In this document: piece after piece, positions 8,409 through 17,172 of the stretch
How positions within the stretch are numbered: the first letter of the stretch is position 1
Layout of the letters: every line of letters starts with the position of its first letter
NCBI RefSeq assembly: GCF_001475935.1
Contig: NZ_LDQA01000028.1
Coordinates: 300,663-364,662, forward strand
Direction of reading: 5' to 3'
DNA: 64,000 nt
Source: Aureimonas ureilytica
GTDB taxonomy: Bacteria; Pseudomonadota; Alphaproteobacteria; Rhizobiales; Rhizobiaceae
Position numbers and translations under genes: made by a program
The notes under the pieces: model-generated
Databases searched by the model: none
The model's input: only the letters and a program-made list of their open reading frames with translations
Told to the model about the DNA's origin: nothing

Positions 8409-8612
8409 GAGATACGGTCCTGTTGTTGGTCTGCTGCCCTTACAACGAGCCAAATGGGGTTCGGTTCGCCTATTTCCTGTTCACGCTGCATTTCATCGGT
8501 CACATCTGCGCCAGATCACAGCAAAGCGAGCCGCAGGGTAACGCCAGCCCGGCGTAAGGTCCCGTGCGCACTTTGCCGCCGCATGGGACGCCATGGCAGG
8601 GATACGGAACCG

Positions 8613-9410
8613 ATGCGATCATCACCGAACACGGATCGCGCGCCGCTCGCCTCGGCCGGCCGGGCGCTGACCCTCGCGCTGTTCGCCTGCCTCGCTCTCA
8701 CCAGCTGTCGGTCCGTTTCGCTGGATGCGACCGAGTTGGGCCTTGTCGGCATCAAGGGATCGAAGCCCGAGCATTATCCGGTCCACGGCATCGACGTGTC
8801 CAAATACCAGGGCGAGGTGGATTGGGAGGCGGCGCGCGCGGGCGGTGTCGCCTTCGCCTATATCAAGTCCACCGAGGGCGGAGACCGGATCGACAGCGCC
8901 TTCGCGCGCAACTGGAAATATGCCAAGGCCGCCGGCGTGCCGCGTGGGGCCTATCATTTCTTCTACTGGTGCCGGCCAGGCATCGAGCAGGCACGCTGGT
9001 TCATCGAGAACGTGCCGCGCGACCCCGACGCCCTCCCCCCGGTGCTCGACGTCGAATGGACGCCGGATTCGCCGACCTGCACCCGCCGCCCGCCGCGCGA
9101 GGAGATGGTGCGCGAGATGAGCGCCTTCCTGAACGCGGTGGAGCGCTATTACGGCGTGCGCCCGATCATCTACGCGCCGATCGACATTCACCGCGATCGG
9201 CTGATCGGCACCTTCCCCAAGCACCAGTTCTGGCTGCGCGGCGTGAAGGATCATCCGAGCGAGAACTATCCCGGCCGCGACTGGCGCTTCTGGCAATGGA
9301 CGGCCACGGGCACCGTGCCGGGGGTCCCGGGCGGGGTCGATCGCAATGCATTCTCGGGCACGAAAGCCGATTGGGACGCGTGGCTGAAGGCGCATCGACC
9401 GGCTTCTTGA
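8613..9410 (+). CDS. Glycoside hydrolase family 25 (lysozyme-like) lipoprotein
   Basis: Predicted muramidase anchored in the envelope. 265 aa from the ATG at 8613; an in-frame ATG at 8583 is possible. The signal peptide ends in LTSC (Cys32), a lipobox. The GH25 TIM-barrel domain covers about 55-260: GIDVSKYQG with Asp61, the catalytic DVE pair Asp146/Glu148, HFFYWC near 115-120, and the C-terminal WRFWQWT motif at 224-230. GH25 is best known from phage and Gram-positive lysins but occurs in Rhizobiales. The gene is flanked by other peptidoglycan hydrolases. Confidence 0.9.
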   Translation: MRSSPNTDRAPLASAGRALTLALFACLALTSCRSVSLDATELGLVGIKGSKPEHYPVHGIDVSKYQGEVDWEAARAGGVAFAYIKSTEGGDRIDSAFARNWKYAKAAGVPRGAYHFFYWCRPGIEQARWFIENVPRDPDALPPVLDVEWTPDSPTCTRRPPREEMVREMSAFLNAVERYYGVRPIIYAPIDIHRDRLIGTFPKHQFWLRGVKDHPSENYPGRDWRFWQWTATGTVPGVPGGVDRNAFSGTKADWDAWLKAHRPAS

Positions 9411-9480
9411 CCACCTCTTCTTCAAAGCGCCGCACTTTGCCTGTTAGGGCGACGCATCCCTTTTCTATGACGGACCGACC

Positions 9481-10680
9481 ATGACCCTTTCGCTGAAACC
9501 TCTGCTTCTTGCTTCCACGCTGCTGCTAGTGGGCGTCGGCGCGGCCGCCGCGCAGGGCGCGCAGTGCGGCGGCGACTGGAACAGCTTCCTGAAAGGCGTT
9601 CGCGCGGAAGCTCTGGCCAAGGGCCTGTCGCAGAACGGCGTGGACCGGGCGCTGGCCCATGTCCGGCAGGATGAGAAGGTGCTGGCGCGCGATCGCGGCC
9701 AGGCCGTGTTCCAGCAGGAATGGCTGCGCTTCCAGGGCCGCATGGTCAACAAGGACCGGCTTGCGCGCGGCAAGGCGAACCTTCAGAAATACGCCTCGAC
9801 CTTCCGCGAGGTGGAGGCCAAGACCGGCGTTCCCGGCCCGGTGATCGCAAGCTTCTGGGGCCTCGAGACCGATTACGGCGCGGTGCTCGGCGATTTCGAC
9901 ACGCTGTCGGCACTGGCGACGCTCGCCCATGACTGCCGCCGCCCGGAAATCTTCCGCCCGCATCTCATCGGCGCGATAGAGCTGGTGGATCGCGGCTACC
10001 TGACGCCCGAGCAGATGAAGGGCGCCTGGGCCGGCGAACTCGGCCAGACGCAGATCCTGCCCGAGGACTATATCGCCTTCGGCACGGACCAGGACGGCAA
10101 CGGCACGATCAATCTCCTGACCGACGTGCCCGACGTCCTGATGACGACCGGCCAGTTCATCCAGTCCATGGGCTGGCGCAAGGGCGAGCCCTGGCTGGAA
10201 GCCATCCGTATGCCGGCCGATTTCCCCTATGATCGCGCCGCGCTCGTCAACAAGGAGCCGCGCTCAGAATTCGCCAAGCTCGGCGTCACCAAGTCGGACG
10301 GCTCGCCGCTGGAGCGCGACGGCATGATGGCATCGATCATCCTGCCCCAGGGCAAGGGCGGCCCGGCCTTCCTCGCCTTCCCGAATTTCGACGTCTATCT
10401 CAAGTGGAACAATTCGCTGACCTATTCGCTGACCGCCGGCTATTTCGGCACGCGGCTGGCGGGCGGGCCGGAGGTTGCGGTCGGCAATCCGCAGCCGGGC
10501 CTCGACGGCGAGCAGATGAAGCGCCTTCAGCAGCGCCTCGTGTCGCTCGGCTACGATGTCGGCAAGGTGGACGGGATTCTGGGTGCCAACACGCGCGCGG
10601 CCGTCGCCACCGAGCAGCAGAAGCACGGCATGGCGCCGGACGGCTGGCCCACGACCGAGCTTCTCGCCAAGCTCGGCTGA
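9481..10680 (+). CDS. Lytic murein transglycosylase, MltB family, with PG-binding domain
   Basis: Periplasmic lytic transglycosylase. 399 aa with a cleavable signal peptide (about 1-23, ending GAAAAQG) but no lipobox Cys at the cleavage site. The SLT_2 domain (about 32-325) carries the catalytic Glu in FWGLETDYG and the GQTQILPEDY motif. A C-terminal peptidoglycan-binding domain (about 340-398, LQQRLVSLGYDVGKVDG) completes the usual architecture. It is convergent with glyQ and shares a bidirectional terminator hairpin with it. Confidence 0.94.
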   Translation: MTLSLKPLLLASTLLLVGVGAAAAQGAQCGGDWNSFLKGVRAEALAKGLSQNGVDRALAHVRQDEKVLARDRGQAVFQQEWLRFQGRMVNKDRLARGKANLQKYASTFREVEAKTGVPGPVIASFWGLETDYGAVLGDFDTLSALATLAHDCRRPEIFRPHLIGAIELVDRGYLTPEQMKGAWAGELGQTQILPEDYIAFGTDQDGNGTINLLTDVPDVLMTTGQFIQSMGWRKGEPWLEAIRMPADFPYDRAALVNKEPRSEFAKLGVTKSDGSPLERDGMMASIILPQGKGGPAFLAFPNFDVYLKWNNSLTYSLTAGYFGTRLAGGPEVAVGNPQPGLDGEQMKRLQQRLVSLGYDVGKVDGILGANTRAAVATEQQKHGMAPDGWPTTELLAKLG

Positions 10681-10684
10681 TACG

Positions 10685-10715
10685 AAAAAAGGGCGGCCTT
10701 CGAGCCGCCCTTCTT
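10685..10715. terminator. Bidirectional terminator between mltB-like gene and glyQ
   Basis: Perfect 7-bp GC stem (10691-10697 with 10704-10710), with six A residues on the left and TTCTT on the right. It can therefore end transcription from both the plus-strand transglycosylase gene and the minus-strand glyQ. Confidence 0.8.
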
Positions 10716-10744
10716 ATGTCGATCAGAGTTTCAGTTTCGAAGGC

Positions 10745-11698
10745 TCAGGCCACGGCCTTCCAGTTCAGCCCGCCCGCCTCGGTTTGCAGGAAGGCTTCGC
10801 CGCAGGCCTTGGCGAGCGTGCGCACCCGCAGGATATAGCTCTGGCGCTCCGTTACGGAGATCACGCCGCGCGCGTCGAGCAGGTTGAAGACATGGCTGGC
10901 CTTGATCGCCTGATCGTACGCCGGCAGCACGCATTTGTGCAGAGTCTGGTTGCCACCCGAAACCGGCGCGCCGGCCTGGAGCAGCGCGCGGCACTCAGCC
11001 TCGGCATCCTCGAAATGCTTGAGCAGCATCGCCGTGTTGGCGAACTCGAAATTGTGCCTCGAATATTCCTGCTCGGCTTGCAGGAAGACGTCGCCATAGG
11101 TGACCTTCTCGTCGCCCTCGCGGCCGTTGAAGTTCAGGTCGTACACATTGTCGACATTCTGGACATACATGGCGAGGCGTTCGAGACCATAGGTCAGCTC
11201 GCCCGCCACGGGCGCGCATTCAATGCCGCAGACCTGCTGAAAATAGGTGAACTGGGAGACTTCCATCCCGTCGCACCAGCATTCCCAGCCGAGGCCCCAG
11301 GCGCCCAGCGTCGGCGACTCCCAGTCGTCCTCCACGAAGCGGATGTCGTGCAGACCCGTGTCGATGCCGATCGCCTTCAGTGAGCCGAGATAGAGTTCCT
11401 GAAGGTTGGGCGGGTTGGGCTTCAGGAGCACCTGATACTGGTAGTAATGCTGGAGCCGGTTCGGGTTCTCGCCATAGCGCCCGTCCTTGGGCCGGCGCGA
11501 GGGCTGAACATAGGCCGCGTTCCAGGGCTTGGGGCCGAGCGCGCGCAGCGTCGTGGCGGGGTGGAACGTGCCCGCGCCGACTTCCATGTCATAGGGCTGG
11601 AGCACGACGCAGCCATAATCGGCCCAGTAGCGATGCAGCGCCAGGATCAGGCCCTGAAACGAGCGTTCGGGCCGCATATGGGGGGCGAGTTCGGACAT
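10745..11698 (-). CDS. glyQ: Glycine--tRNA ligase alpha subunit
   Basis: Catalytic alpha subunit of the bacterial alpha2beta2 glycyl-tRNA synthetase, which charges tRNA-Gly. 317 aa, normal length. Class II motifs are visible, such as [37 protein letters not shown] and [20 protein letters not shown]. The partner gene glyS, usually directly downstream, is not here: a terminator and the convergent mltB-like gene follow. Upstream on the same strand are a small membrane protein and an S49 peptidase gene. Confidence 0.97.
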   Translation of the reverse strand: MSELAPHMRPERSFQGLILALHRYWADYGCVVLQPYDMEVGAGTFHPATTLRALGPKPWNAAYVQPSRRPKDGRYGENPNRLQHYYQYQVLLKPNPPNLQELYLGSLKAIGIDTGLHDIRFVEDDWESPTLGAWGLGWECWCDGMEVSQFTYFQQVCGIECAPVAGELTYGLERLAMYVQNVDNVYDLNFNGREGDEKVTYGDVFLQAEQEYSRHNFEFANTAMLLKHFEDAEAECRALLQAGAPVSGGNQTLHKCVLPAYDQAIKASHVFNLLDARGVISVTERQSYILRVRTLAKACGEAFLQTEAGGLNWKAVA

Positions 11699-11815
11699 GT
11701 CGTGCCTTTCCGGCCAAGCAGCGTCGCGGCCCGCCAGAAGGCGAAGCCGCTCTTTGGCGCGGGAGTTGCCACGCCGGCGCGGGAAGGGTCAAGCCTTGCC
11801 GCGTCTTGGCGGCTC

Positions 11816-12007
11816 TCAGTCCTCCTGAAGACGGAAGACCCCGTCCTCGCCGCGCACGAGCGTGCCTTGCGCGCCGGTGCGCATTTCCGCTTCCGAGCGG
11901 CGGTTGCGCTCCGAGACGCGCGCGGCGTCCCGCTGCATCTGCTGGTATCCGAAATAGGCCGCCGCGCCGACGAGGCCGAAGAGAAAGATGGGCATCAGAT
12001 CCGCCAT
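11816..12007 (-). CDS. Small membrane protein of unknown function
   Basis: 63 aa. The N-terminal hydrophobic segment (about residues 5-19, MPIFLFGLVGAAAYFG) is a single membrane helix, followed by a highly charged helical stretch and a GTLVRGEDGVFRLQED end. I do not recognise a family. It lies between the S49 peptidase gene and glyQ on the same strand, with gaps of 59 and 117 bases. Codon usage and an antisense-free position make it credible as a gene. Confidence 0.65.
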   Translation of the reverse strand: MADLMPIFLFGLVGAAAYFGYQQMQRDAARVSERNRRSEAEMRTGAQGTLVRGEDGVFRLQED

Positions 12008-12066
12008 GGTTCGTCCGCCTCAAGTTTCGTCGTCAAACCCGGCAAAGGCAAGGCATGAGCCGCCGA

Positions 12067-12984
12067 TCACAAGCCGTAGCGCGCCCAGAGCACGCGCTCC
12101 TCGGCTGCCTCCACCAGAGCGCCGCCCAAGCCCGCGCCGGCCTGCGACAGGTCGAGGCTGCCCCCCAGCCGGCTCGCCCCGCCGCCCGAGCCGCGAAGCG
12201 AGAACAAGCCGCGCTTGGGGCCGATCACCTGAAGCTTGACCTTATCGCCGTAATGGCCGCGCAGGACGGTGCGCAGATCGCCCAGGCGATCCACGAGGCC
12301 AAGTTCCAGCCCCCGCACGCCCGACCAGAAAAGGCCGGTGAAGAGATCGGGATGATCGGCGAGCTTGGCCCCGCGCCGGGACTGCACGAGGTCGATGAAG
12401 GTCTTGTGGACGTCCAGCTGGAGCGATTTCAGATGCTCGACGTCCTCGGCCCGCTCGGGGCGGAACGGATCGAGCGTCGCCTTGTTCTGACCGGCCGTGT
12501 GCACGCGACGCTCGACGCCGATCTTGCGGATCAGCTCCACGAAGCCGAAGCCGCCCGACACGACGCCGATCGAGCCGACGACGCTGGAGGGATCGGCCAC
12601 GATCTCGTCGCCCGCGCAGGCGATCATGTAACCGCCCGACGCCGCGACATCCTCGCAGGCGACGATCACATGCTTGCGCTTTTCCTCGGCGAGATCGCGG
12701 ATGCGCTGGAACACGAGGCGGGACTGGACGGGCGAACCGCCCGGCGAGTTGATCGAAATGGCGACGGCCGGCGCATCCTTCATCGCGAAGGCACGCTCCA
12801 GAAGCGGGGCGACCGAAGCCAGCGAGATGGACTGGCGGAACGGCCCCGACGCGCCGGCCATGATGACCCCCTGAAGCCGCACGACCGGAATGACGGTCGC
12901 CTCGGAGCGAAAGCGCTTGGGCAGAAGCTTCTTCAGGCGGTTGGGCACGGGCAAAACCTCGGGGTCGCGAATCGTCGCCTCCAT
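12067..12984 (-). CDS. S49 family peptidase (SppA/SohB-like)
   Basis: Serine protease related to signal-peptide peptidase SppA. 305 aa. Motifs: SINSPGGSP (78-86), the nucleophile Ser116 in VAASGGYMIA, the SVVGSIGVV segment, and the general-base Lys168 in QNKATLDPF. No signal peptide or membrane helix is evident, so this short form is probably cytoplasmic or peripherally bound. The natural substrate is unknown. It is followed by the small membrane protein and glyQ and preceded by the methyltransferase gene on the same strand. Confidence 0.9.
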   Translation of the reverse strand: MEATIRDPEVLPVPNRLKKLLPKRFRSEATVIPVVRLQGVIMAGASGPFRQSISLASVAPLLERAFAMKDAPAVAISINSPGGSPVQSRLVFQRIRDLAEEKRKHVIVACEDVAASGGYMIACAGDEIVADPSSVVGSIGVVSGGFGFVELIRKIGVERRVHTAGQNKATLDPFRPERAEDVEHLKSLQLDVHKTFIDLVQSRRGAKLADHPDLFTGLFWSGVRGLELGLVDRLGDLRTVLRGHYGDKVKLQVIGPKRGLFSLRGSGGGASRLGGSLDLSQAGAGLGGALVEAAEERVLWARYGL

Positions 12985-13019
12985 GTAGGAAGAGCCGGGC
13001 GCGGAAGAAAGCGCCCTCG

Positions 13020-13808
13020 TTACGAAACCGAAATCTCCGCCTCGCCCGATGAGACGGCGCGCCGAAGCCCTTCGTCCAGCACGAGCGGCGGCCGCATGAG
13101 AAGCGGCGCGCGAGAGCCCCGAATGGCTGAGGCCAGAAGCCGGATCGCGGGATCGTCCGGCGCGGAATGAACGGCGCGGAGGGACAGCGCGCCGAAGCGC
13201 CCCTCCATGCCCTCCAGAAGTTCGGGCAAATTGTCCGGCCGCAGGATCATGGTGAGGCGCGCCCCATGCCGCGACAGCGCACCGGCCACCGCCAGCCAGC
13301 GCAGGAGAAACCCCGGTTCCGGCATGGATTTCGCCACGCCGCGCCTTGCATCGGGCGACAGGCGCCCACCGGCGGGATGAAAGGGCGGATTGGAGAGGAC
13401 GAGATCGAAGCGGCCATCGGTCAGTCCCGCCGCTTCCCGCACCGGGCGCGGGGCCAGAAGGTCGAGTTCCACCACATCGAGGCGCGGGGCAAGAGCCGCG
13501 TTCTCAGGCAGCGCAATGGCGGCGCGCGCCAGCGCCGCCATGCTCGGCTCGCGCTCGGCGAGTACGAGCGACAGGCCGGGCGCGCGCACGGCTGCCGCCA
13601 GCGCAACGGCCCCCGCCCCGCTTCCCATGTCGAGCGCGTGGCCCGCAGCGTTTCTCGGCACGGTGGCCGCCAGAAGCAGCGCGTCATGCCCGGCGCGAAA
13701 CCCGCCGCGTCGAGGCTGGAGCAGGTGGAAGGTTCCGCCGAGGAAGGCGTCCTTCGAGATGTCCTCCGCTGCTGGAGGAGCGACCTCAGGAGGGGTCGGA
13801 GAGTTCAT
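13020..13808 (-). CDS. tRNA1(Val) (adenine(37)-N6)-methyltransferase-like protein
   Basis: SAM-dependent N6-adenine methyltransferase of the TrmN6/YfiC type. 262 aa. SAM-binding motif I ALDMGSGAGAVAL at about 58-70 and the N6-adenine catalytic motif SNPPF (about 140-144, LVLSNPPFHPAGG) are clear. The exact RNA target is inferred from the family. The ATG at 13806-13808 overlaps the end of the DUF2007 gene by 23 bases, which suggests coupled expression. Confidence 0.87.
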   Translation of the reverse strand: MNSPTPPEVAPPAAEDISKDAFLGGTFHLLQPRRGGFRAGHDALLLAATVPRNAAGHALDMGSGAGAVALAAAVRAPGLSLVLAEREPSMAALARAAIALPENAALAPRLDVVELDLLAPRPVREAAGLTDGRFDLVLSNPPFHPAGGRLSPDARRGVAKSMPEPGFLLRWLAVAGALSRHGARLTMILRPDNLPELLEGMEGRFGALSLRAVHSAPDDPAIRLLASAIRGSRAPLLMRPPLVLDEGLRRAVSSGEAEISVS

Positions 13809-14013
13809 GGCCGAGTTCCGCGTCGTGCAGCAGCCGGCGCGCCGTGTCGATTTCGCCTTCGTCCACCAGAAGCCGGCGCGGGATGGCGCCGATCGAGCCG
13901 TCGAGAATGCTCATATGGCCGTCCGCGACGAAATGCGCGATCCCGGCATCCTTCAGGAGCACGGAGAGAAAGGACAGGAGAACGGGGTCGTTGGAACGCA
14001 CAAGTTCGATCAT
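13786..14013 (-). CDS. DUF2007 domain protein
   Basis: 75 aa from the ATG at 14011-14013 (MIELVRSNDPVLLSFLSVLL), matching the usual start of the family, which is annotated as putative signal-transducing protein without proven function. A conserved block around GIAHFVADGHMSILDGSIGAIPRRLLV is visible. It is the first gene of a minus-strand string into the methyltransferase and S49 peptidase genes, divergent from the polyprenyl synthase. Confidence 0.85.
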   Translation of the reverse strand: MIELVRSNDPVLLSFLSVLLKDAGIAHFVADGHMSILDGSIGAIPRRLLVDEGEIDTARRLLHDAELGHELSDPS

Positions 14014-14157
14014 GGGCTGACTTGGCGTGAAACGCGGCTGCACCGCAAGGGCCGCGTTCGCGCCCTTTCACCCTCCGTGACCGATCTTGTCGTGCCATTC
14101 GCTCTTGCCGCCCGCCGCCCGCCCCGCTATTGCCCCGGCAACCGAATGGAGGATATC

Positions 14158-15171
14158 GTGAGCCTAGCCAGCCCCGTGGGTACCGTCAGGCCCATCGCCT
14201 CGATCGATCCGATCCTCGGTCTGACGCGCGTCGATATGAACCGCGTCAACGACATGATCCTGGCCATGGCCGGGTCTAATGTCGAACTGATCCCTGAGAT
14301 CGCCGACCATCTGATCTCGTCCGGCGGCAAGCGCCTGCGCCCCATGCTGACGATCGCCTCGGCGCTGCTCTTCGGCTACGAGGGCGAAGGTCATGTGAAG
14401 CTCGCCGCCAGCGTCGAGTTTCTCCATACCGCGACGCTCCTGCATGACGACGTGGTGGACGAAAGCGACCTGCGCCGGGGGCGCAAGACCGCGCGTACCA
14501 TCTGGGGCAACCAGGCGAGCGTGCTCGTCGGCGACTTTCTGCTCGGCCAAGCGTTCAAGATGATGGTCGAGGTCGGCTCCATGCGTGCCCTCGCGATCCT
14601 GTCCAACGCCTCGGCCGTGATCGCCGAAGGCGAGGTCTGGCAGCTCTCCGCCGCCAAGAAGATGACCACCAGCGAGGCCGATTATCGCGCCGTGATCGCC
14701 GCCAAGACGGCCGAGCTTTTCGCGGCCGCCGCCGAAGTCGGCCCCGTGATCGCCAAGTCGGGCGATGCGGCCGAGCGCGCCATGCGCGCCTATGGCATGC
14801 ATCTCGGCATGGCGTTCCAGCTCGTGGACGATGTTCTCGACTATGGCGGCTCGGCCGACGATCTCGGCAAGAATGTCGGGGACGACTTCCGCGAGGGCAA
14901 GATCACCCTGCCCGTCATCCTCGCCCATGCGGCGGGCGACGAGAGCGAGCGCCAGTTCTGGCGTGAGGCCATGGAAGAGGGCCGCAACGACGACGCGGCG
15001 CTGGCGCGCGCGCGCGCGATCATGCAGCGCCATGGCGCGCTGGAAGCGACCAAACAGCGCGCCCGCGAAGAAGGCCGGCTGGCATCGGACGCTCTGTCGG
15101 CCATGCCGCCCGGCCCGGCGCGGGACGCGTTGGAGGCGGTCGTTGAATTCTGCATCGACCGGATTTCGTAA
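14158..15171 (+). CDS. ispB: Polyprenyl diphosphate synthase (octaprenyl/decaprenyl type)
   Basis: Makes the long isoprenoid chain of ubiquinone from FPP and IPP. 337 aa from the GTG at 14158, chosen because GGAGG (14148-14152) lies five bases upstream; the ATG at 14146 has no ribosome-binding site. Both aspartate-rich motifs are present: DDVVD at 97-101 and DDVLD at 224-228, with GGKRLRP at 56-62. Chain length (C40 or C50) cannot be read from sequence here. It is divergent from the DUF2007 gene. Confidence 0.94.
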   Translation: MSLASPVGTVRPIASIDPILGLTRVDMNRVNDMILAMAGSNVELIPEIADHLISSGGKRLRPMLTIASALLFGYEGEGHVKLAASVEFLHTATLLHDDVVDESDLRRGRKTARTIWGNQASVLVGDFLLGQAFKMMVEVGSMRALAILSNASAVIAEGEVWQLSAAKKMTTSEADYRAVIAAKTAELFAAAAEVGPVIAKSGDAAERAMRAYGMHLGMAFQLVDDVLDYGGSADDLGKNVGDDFREGKITLPVILAHAAGDESERQFWREAMEEGRNDDAALARARAIMQRHGALEATKQRAREEGRLASDALSAMPPGPARDALEAVVEFCIDRIS

Positions 15172-15334
15172 GGCGCGTTTCGCGCCCGCACTTGCGCCCG
15201 GCCGTAAAATGAACAAGCTGGCTTGACAAGGGAACGGGTCGGCGCTTGCTGCCCGCTCAGCGGCGACGATCTTTAGAGGTCTCGCCTGCGACGGCCGCTT
15301 CGGGCCGCTTTCGTCCTTCGCAAAGGAATTCGAC

Positions 15335-17164
15335 GTGGATACATCGCGCATTTCGCGGATCGCTCTGGCGGCAGCCCTCGCGGCCTCGATGATGGCGATC
15401 GGCGTGGCCGAAGCGCAGGCGAAGAAGGTCGAGCCGGCTCCGGCCGCCGCCAGCGGCAAGCCGCCGATCGAGGTGAACACCCTTTCGGGCGCCTATCTCG
15501 CCGCCAAGCAGGCGCGCGAGAACCGCCAGCCGGACATCGCGGCGGATTACTACGCCAAGGCGCTATCGCTCGACCCCAATTCCGAAACGCTCCAGCAGGA
15601 GGCGATGTTCGCCTATCTCGCGGACGGGCGCTTCGCAGAAGGCGTAAAGCTCGCCACCAAGCTGGCGGGCAACGAAGATGTCGGCAAGGTCGCCCATATC
15701 GCACTGGCGCTCGATGCGCTGCGCTCCAGCCGCTTCGATGCGGCCATCGGCCAGCTCAAGCTGGAAGACACGAGCGACCTCGACACGCTGCTGATCGGCC
15801 ATCTCTCGGCCTGGGCCGAGCTTGGCGCCGGTCGCTCGCGCGAAGCGCTGGCGCGCATTCAAGGTCTCTCGGGTGCCTCCTGGTTCTCCGTTTTCAACCA
15901 GTATCAGGCCGGTCTCCTCGCAGGCCTCGCCGGCAACCTGCCGGCCGCGCGCACGGCGCTGAACAGCGTCATCTCCGATCAGGCCTCCGCTCAGACCTCG
16001 GTGGACGCCTTCCTTGCCAGCGCCGAGGCGCTCGGCCGCCTGGAAGCGCGCGCCGGCAAGAAGGCCGACGCGCTGGCTGCCATCGACAAGGGTCTGGAAC
16101 TCGCCCCCGGCTACGAGCCGCTGACGCAGCTGCGCAGCGAGGTCGAGGCCGGCAAGAAGATCGCCGCGCCCATCGAAAGCGCCCAGGAAGGCGCGGCTGA
16201 AACGCTCTATATCCTCGGTCAGGCCATCAACCGGGGCGACGGGCAGGACGTGGCGCTTCTCTACTTCCAGTTCGCCAAGGCCGTGTCGCCGACGCCCAAT
16301 CCGAAGCTTCTGACGGCGCTGGCCGGCGTCGCCGATCGCACGCAGCAGATCGACCTCGCGCTGTCCTATTACGCGCAGATCCCCAAGGCTTCGCCCTATC
16401 ACCGCACGGCCGAGCTTCAGATGGGCCTCGACCTCTGGCAGGCCGACCGCAAGGACCAGGCCAAGGATCATCTGCGCAAGGCCGTGAAGGATTATCCCAA
16501 CGACCTTCAGGCGCATCTGGCCTTTGCCGACGTGCTCGCCGCCGACAAATCCTATGGCGAGGCGGTGAAGCTTCTCGACCGCGCGCTGGAACTGGCGCCC
16601 AAGGACGCGCCCAATCTCTGGAACATCTACTACCAGCGCGGCATCGCCTATGAGCGCCTGAAGGAATGGGACAAGGCCGAGCCCGACTTCAAGAAGGCGC
16701 TGGAGCTTTCGCCCGACCAGCCGCAGGTGCTGAACTATCTCGGCTATAGCTGGGTGGACATGAACAAGAACCTCGACGAGGGGCTGAACATGATCCGCAC
16801 CGCCGTCGATCTGCGCCCCAACGACGGCTATATCATCGACTCACTCGGCTGGGCCTATTACCGCCTGGGTCGCTATCCCGACGCGGTGGAGCAGCTGGAG
16901 CGGGCCATTCTCCTGACCCCGGCCGATCCGACCATCAACGACCATCTGGGCGACGCCTATTGGCGCGTCGGACGCACCCGCGAGGCCAAGTTCCAATGGA
17001 ACCGCGCCCTCACGGGCGAGCCCAAGCCCGAGCAGGCACAGGTCGATACGATCAAGCGCAAGCTCGCAGAAGGCCTCGACGCCGTGTCGCCGGCCTCCGC
17101 CAACGAGCCGCCCGCCGCCCAGCGCGCAGCCAACGAGGCCCCGGCGGCCACGCAGCCGAACTGA
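15335..17164 (+). CDS. Exported TPR-repeat protein
   Basis: 609 aa from a GTG at 15335 preceded by AAAGGAATTC. Signal peptide at about 1-28 (ending GVAEAQA). The remainder is a superhelical TPR array, clearest at about 45-75, 395-440 (FADVLAADKSYGEAVKLLDRALELAPKD) and 450-560, where successive repeats carry A-x-x-L-P spacing. Ala/Pro-rich tail. The protein probably acts as a periplasmic scaffold; partners are unknown. The ispE start follows eight bases after the stop, so the two are probably cotranscribed. Confidence 0.88.
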   Translation: MDTSRISRIALAAALAASMMAIGVAEAQAKKVEPAPAAASGKPPIEVNTLSGAYLAAKQARENRQPDIAADYYAKALSLDPNSETLQQEAMFAYLADGRFAEGVKLATKLAGNEDVGKVAHIALALDALRSSRFDAAIGQLKLEDTSDLDTLLIGHLSAWAELGAGRSREALARIQGLSGASWFSVFNQYQAGLLAGLAGNLPAARTALNSVISDQASAQTSVDAFLASAEALGRLEARAGKKADALAAIDKGLELAPGYEPLTQLRSEVEAGKKIAAPIESAQEGAAETLYILGQAINRGDGQDVALLYFQFAKAVSPTPNPKLLTALAGVADRTQQIDLALSYYAQIPKASPYHRTAELQMGLDLWQADRKDQAKDHLRKAVKDYPNDLQAHLAFADVLAADKSYGEAVKLLDRALELAPKDAPNLWNIYYQRGIAYERLKEWDKAEPDFKKALELSPDQPQVLNYLGYSWVDMNKNLDEGLNMIRTAVDLRPNDGYIIDSLGWAYYRLGRYPDAVEQLERAILLTPADPTINDHLGDAYWRVGRTREAKFQWNRALTGEPKPEQAQVDTIKRKLAEGLDAVSPASANEPPAAQRAANEAPAATQPN

Positions 17165-17172
17165 GCGGGGGC

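Noticed and set aside
15224..15252. TTGACA upstream of the TPR gene considered as a promoter
   Set aside because: The -35 is good, but the -10 position (TTGCTG) is poor and I cannot support it further.
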